Source: Zygnema cylindricum
Taxonomy: Eukaryota; Streptophyta; Zygnematophyceae; Zygnematales; Zygnemataceae
Direction: 5' to 3'
Assembly: GCA_037447655.1 (NCBI GenBank)
Contig: JBBHKE010003383.1
Span: 59,592 to 123,591 of the forward strand
Length of the DNA stretch: 64,000 nucleotides
Of the stretch, positions 59,787 through 64,000 are shown in pieces. The notes below the pieces were generated by a model, which worked only from the letters and a program-made list of their open reading frames with translations, did not search any database and had not been told where the DNA came from. A program made the position numbers and the translations under genes. Positions within the stretch are counted from its first letter, which is position 1; the number at the start of each line of letters is the position of its first letter.

Positions 59787-60349
59787 TTATCCACGTTTTC
59801 ACTATAAATCACAAAATTTGTACAATTTTTGGGTGATTTAACTTACGGTTTACCCTAAAACTTCAACACTTTTTACCCTCAATGTAAATTTTTGCATTGC
59901 ACTTAATGAGAGTTGTTTTAGGGACAATAATTTGATTTTAATCTGACTTCATGAAAAATCGCGATGGTAAACCATTTGTGTCCATGGGAACAAAAAGGGG
60001 CGGTAATGCTAAAACTCTCCTGCATGTGGAGGGAAGCCAGCAAAAAGGATAAGCAAGGTTAACGCAACAAGCACACTAAAAAGGAAAGGTAAAACAAAGA
60101 CACCTAAAAAAGCAACAACCACCTAAGGAAAGACCCAAGAGAGTGCGTAAACCAAAATGGCTTAACCAAACCCCAACATAACTTTCTACGAAAAGCAACC
60201 TCGTAAGTCCCCTAAGCACGAGGGGGCACAATGAGGGAGTTTCTGAACACACCAACGATCCATAATTGCAATAAAGGATCGAAGGAGGATAGAAGCTTGC
60301 ACTTGTTGTAGAGCCACAAATTGACGTTGACGATAAAAAAAAGTAATCA
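59787..60349. other. Dispersed-repeat region next to the decayed retroelement
   Basis: It contains the ACTTACGGTTTACCCTAAAA repeat shared with 36022-36081 and the first of three copies of CGCGATGGTAAACCAT (59960). The rest (60000-60350) is unidentified and may be the 3' side of the minus-strand retroelement. Confidence 0.4.
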
Positions 60350-61430
60350 TCAATAAACGTTGACGGTGAAAAAAATAAATGATAGAAGCATAAAAGCTCT
60401 CAGGTCCTTGACTCTCGGACTAGCGTCGACTACAAGCACGGAGAAATGCGTCCAAATAAACAAAACAACCAAATATCTCGACCGCCATCGGAAAAATGCC
60501 ATCCATAACATATTGGTGGGCATAATTACGCTCCTTCTTAGCCGGATCAGGGGTGGGCACTCCAACACGCCGAGCCTTTTTTTTGACGATTGTATCCAAG
60601 GTAGGGTTTGCCAAAACGATGTCAACGAATATACGAAGTGCACGGTCGAATAGTGCAATATCAATCGGACGTAGAGGAATATTACAGGAAACCTCCCGAT
60701 GAACCGAACCCCCCCCCTTATAAGTGATAATCACAATGGTTTCATGAATGGAGTCATGCGCCTGAAACAACTCGCCCCCGTGGGAGCAACGGAAAACATG
60801 GATGCCGTCGGGCTCAAGGACACGCTCACACGAGCAAACAAGAGAGATAAACAAAAGTGGATAGAGTGGCCAAACCGAACTTGGGTGCCATCGTGAATTT
60901 AGCACGCGTGAAATGGAGGGTGGATAAAATAGGTGTAGCTAATAGTCAAGCCTCTGGAACTATGTCCACCACAAAAGAGCAAGCGTGCACAAAAAAAGAT
61001 CGGAAGGAAGTGCCTCGAGAAGTTCAGTTTTAATGGCGGCGATAACCTGATCAGAAGCATGTTATTGGACACGCGCAACTGATTTCGTAACAAGGGTGAA
61101 AAGAATCGGCATATTCGCGGCAAAAACAAAAGGAAGAGAACATGATGCATCCAAAATGGACCGTTGGAAGGTGAGCATGCGTTCTGAAACACGAGGACAA
61201 CGATAGCGTGAACAAGAGTGTCCCCAGCCAAAAAACGACGGACAAGAGTGGAGGCTGCAAGGCACCAACTTCCAAATAGGCAGCGGGAGCAACACGTGTC
61301 GGCAGAGACAGTAAGAGAAGCGGGAACGCGGGTCGTAGGCCCGATTCACGATCAATAGCCCCACGGCCTAACAAAGTGTGAAGGACGTCCATGAGGCGAT
61401 CATCGAAGTCAAAACGGGATGAGGCCAAAA
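60350..61430 (-). pseudogene. Decayed retroelement open reading frame, C-terminal part
   Basis: On the minus strand 60905-60420 reads GIHVFRCSHGGELFQAHDSI, then PLRPIDIALFDRALRIFVDI, with NPTLD and a Lys/Arg-rich stretch before GIFPMAVEIFG. This pattern (zinc-like C-x-H-GG, H-D, RP-D, D-V-NP, then K-K-Y...G-F-P) is what I associate with the C-terminal end of reverse-transcriptase proteins of non-LTR-type elements in plants and algae. The upstream block 61428-61051 is in another frame and may be the preceding segment. No catalytic reverse-transcriptase motif is visible. Identity is moderate confidence. Confidence 0.55.
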
Positions 61431-63200
61431 TGACTCAGGCGATTGAGAATTGCGACCGGAAAATAGCATTTGAAAAAAAAACCCAAAGGTATCAAACAAA
61501 TAAAACGCATGGATGAAACCCCCCAAAAACAATGAGTATCTGCAAGGAACAAATGCACTGTTTATAAGATGCGTTGACCAACTTTGACTTAAAAAAAAAA
61601 AAAAAAATACGACTACAACTTAATCAAACTTAACTCAAACATGTTTTTACGTTAATATAGGTATTGTATAATTAACGTCAATTACTCTTACTTCGACTGT
61701 TTCTAAATAGAGTAATGTACAAAATTTGTCAGTGCGTACTTAAACCACTCATTATTTTGTACAGACGCATAGAATAAGTGTCATATAAAGGCACCGACAC
61801 GAGGAATTGATTGCGCCGACACGGAAAAGCGCACTCAAGTGTGATTCCCAACCATAAAGATGTGGGAAAATCGCAAGAACATGTTCTCACATGTTCAAGC
61901 GTCAAATATATGAACACAAACAATCGCGGCTATAGTGTGGGAATGTGTATCCAAATTACTGTTAGGTGTATAAATCGTTAATTTATGTTGGCATTAGGCA
62001 CGTGAACCCAAAATAGCGCTTTTTAATAAAGTCAACCAATTTTTTTTAATAGATTTAATAGCACTAATCGTTTCTTTACGCTAATTATTTCTTAACTCTA
62101 ATAGCGATTTACGGTGTACTTTCAACCCTTTCTTTGATATTCTCCATACATTTTATCCGTACACAACAAGTATAAGAAATTTACGAAAAGTTCAAAAACT
62201 ATAATAAACAAGACATTTTCGTAAAAAGTCAAGAAGAATACGATTGGTACCTCTATAAAAAACGCCAATACTGAATTTATACAGCGCGATGGTAAACCAT
62301 CGGGGTTCATGGGAACAATTGAACAAATAGTAGAAATAACATTTTTTTTGTGCTCTTGTGGAAAATAACTTTTGAACAAGATTAGTGTCTCGAGTGTTGC
62401 GTATTGTTGGTGATTTAAATTATACTCTTAAGTCTAATAGTACTCATTCATTTACACAATCGGGAAAAATGCAAGACTTAATTACGAAAACGCGATGGTA
62501 AACCATCTAAATTACATGGGAACAGAAAAAAGAATGCGCTTGTGGAAGTTGCTCATTGGAGAAAAATATGAGTATGCTTTTTGTATTTTGCCTTTTTCTA
62601 AACGGAGATATTCTTGCGTCGATGAGGTTTTTACTTTGGAGCATGAATGACGAGTCTTTTAGAAAATAAAAAGGCATAAAGATTGACATTCATATATGTT
62701 TGTATTGATTAAAAAATAGTTACCATTCCTTTCTTGTCGATGCGTGATTTATCACATCTCATTGGTTATACTGATGTGACAGTCATAACATATGAAAAAG
62801 AATTTGCAAGAGATATGTGGTCAATGATTACGTTGACTATTGAGCTTTTGACAAATTTATTGCAAGCACCTTTAAAACGACTAAACCACCTTTTTTAAAA
62901 GAGATGGTAGCAAAACAGTCCTCATAATAGTCAAAAGGAAATCACTCCACTCACAAGATTTGTTGTGTACCTATCCAACAACAACAATGAAACTATTTAC
63001 TTCCCAATATGCTTATTTATTCCATTTGTTCTCCAATCGTATATAAACTTGCACGCTCCTGTCCGAAAAGAGTCACACGCACTATTTTAATTAAGATGGT
63101 TTACTTAACAAAAACAATAAATGGAAAACACTTAAAAACTTTACTTTAAAACTGCCTGATTTTTCAATCGTCTTTCTCGTTTTTTTTTAAATTTTAATTT
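61431..63200. other. Intergenic DNA with family Y end and two copies of the ATGGTAAACCAT motif
   Basis: A family Y terminus (CTCTAATAGCGATTTACGG and then TGTAC) lies at 62093-62119, with its likely internal part from about 61990 (GAACCCAAAATAGCG). CGCGATGGTAAACCAT occurs at 62285 and 62491. The 3' flank of the gene ending at 63201 is at the right edge. No other gene is seen. Confidence 0.4.
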
Positions 63201-63371
63201 TTACAAATCCCCAAATGCCTTTACTTTCTTTAATCGTGCAATATAAGTAGCGTCCAGTCCCGCCGTTTCGGCTCCATTCAAAATCAAATCTCGATATCGT
63301 TTTGAAGGAGGGAGTTCCAACCACTTTGGAAGTTTTTGTGGACATTTTGGATTGGTTTGAAAAGCAATTGC
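63201..63371 (-). CDS. Last exon of a probable gamma-glutamylcyclotransferase-like protein (partial)
   Basis: The exon begins after the acceptor ATTTTGCAG and encodes 56 residues ending KAFGDL before TAA. The stretch PPSKRYRDLILNGAETAGLD followed by ATYIARLKKV resembles the C-terminal helix region (P-S-x-R-Y-x-x-x-x-x-x-G-A-x-x-x-G-L) of gamma-glutamylcyclotransferase / AIG2-like proteins. These act on gamma-glutamyl compounds and contribute to glutathione turnover. The catalytic fold would be encoded by upstream exons that I could not locate and that probably lie beyond the right edge. Other small cyclotransferase-like families are possible. Confidence 0.5.
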   Translation of the reverse strand, partial: AIAFQTNPKCPQKLPKWLELPPSKRYRDLILNGAETAGLDATYIARLKKVKAFGDL

Positions 63372-64000
63372 CTGCAAAATATAACTCAATAAAAATGATT
63401 AAATTTTTTACATTTATATTTCAGATGAATTAATTTTGTAAAGATGTAAAATAGTTACGAAAGGCTCGAGCGACATGACCAACTACATATGATGAAATGT
63501 TTCTACTGTTTAATTTTCCAAAGGACCAATCAATTTGTATTTATGAAGTACTGAAGTGATGTACATAGAGGACTATTTCTCGATACTCGAAACAGGGAAA
63601 TGATGTGGCTAGTTTCCCCTTTTTGAGCTAGAAATTCGATACACGACCACTTCAAATCAAAAATAAAATGACTGAATCTTCATAAATCGTCAAGATGAAG
63701 CCGTCCAATGACGGACAGACATCCGGACACTGAAGTACGAAAAGTTTATCAATTATTCGCAAGATTTTGTCAAAGATTCGCAAGATTTTGTCAAAGATTT
63801 GCAAGATTTTGCTAATCAGACTGATCGCGAAGTTAAGGACACACTATTAGGTGTCCACTGTCAAGTACATATGCCACATTAGGACAACTTTCAATTTTAG
63901 CACCGAAAAAATTGTCGTTCTTCGCCTTTTTCATGTTCACATTATTGCAATGTGAACAGGTAAATACAAGCCGTACAGGATATACATTATTGAAACGTCC
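63372..64000. other. Probable intron of the gene ending at 63201
   Basis: Upstream of the last exon, in transcript sense, no further exon was recognised up to the window edge. A CGCAAGATTTTGTCAAAGATT tandem repeat (two and a half copies of about 21 bp) occurs at 63758-63812. The region is otherwise unremarkable. Confidence 0.35.

Noticed and set aside
1-64000. tRNA and rRNA genes
   Set aside because: No stretch with the B-box GGTTCGAATCC in proper context or any rRNA core sequence was seen by eye; a covariance-model search would be decisive.

Overview
This is nuclear eukaryotic DNA. Coding is split by GT-AG introns (up to 29 exons per gene), gene density is low (four complete genes and one terminal exon in 64 kb), and about half the window is repeats. 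The gene content points to the green lineage. There is an OTP51-like pentatricopeptide-repeat (PPR) protein with a LAGLIDADG domain, a factor type known from plastid intron splicing. There is also a plant-style macro-domain protein, an ALA-type P4-ATPase, and degenerate interstitial TTTAGGG units of the plant telomere type. Large AT-rich introns and dense transposon remnants would fit a streptophyte alga such as Chara or a similar large-genome relative. That assignment is inference; the sequence does not prove a species.

Layout. Positions 1-760 hold repeat sequence, including a short hAT element with a perfect 8-bp target duplication. Positions 1053-7819 (+) carry the PPR-LAGLIDADG gene in four exons. 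Positions 7820-10448 are AT-rich intergenic DNA. Positions 10449-16165 (-) carry a seven-exon macro-domain ADP-ribose hydrolase gene. Positions 16166-27446 are a repeat-rich desert with nested DNA transposons (hAT, and families called X and Y here) and an interstitial telomere-like patch. Positions 27447-34522 (-) carry a ten-exon mitochondrial-carrier-family gene most like S-adenosylmethionine carriers; one intron contains a 580-bp assembly gap. Positions 34523-40927 hold long pyrimidine and purine tracts and a decayed Ty3/gypsy retrotransposon. Positions 40928-57285 (-) carry a 29-exon phospholipid flippase. Positions 57286-63200 hold tandem repeats, nested hAT elements with a C26/G27 foldback, and a decayed retroelement. 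The last exon of a probable gamma-glutamylcyclotransferase-like gene (-) ends at 63201 and its upstream part runs out of the window.

The genes do not form a pathway. The spliced models are well supported because every intron phase matches: the flippase exons sum to 3915 nt (1305 codons), the carrier to 1317 nt, and the macro gene to 1473 nt.

The most unusual theme is that intronic tandem repeats in three genes start at or next to a splice site. In the carrier gene the repeat unit includes the end of the coding exon plus its splice donor. In the macro gene it starts at the donor. In the flippase it abuts the last acceptor. I found no CRISPR, operon-like, viral or defence system.
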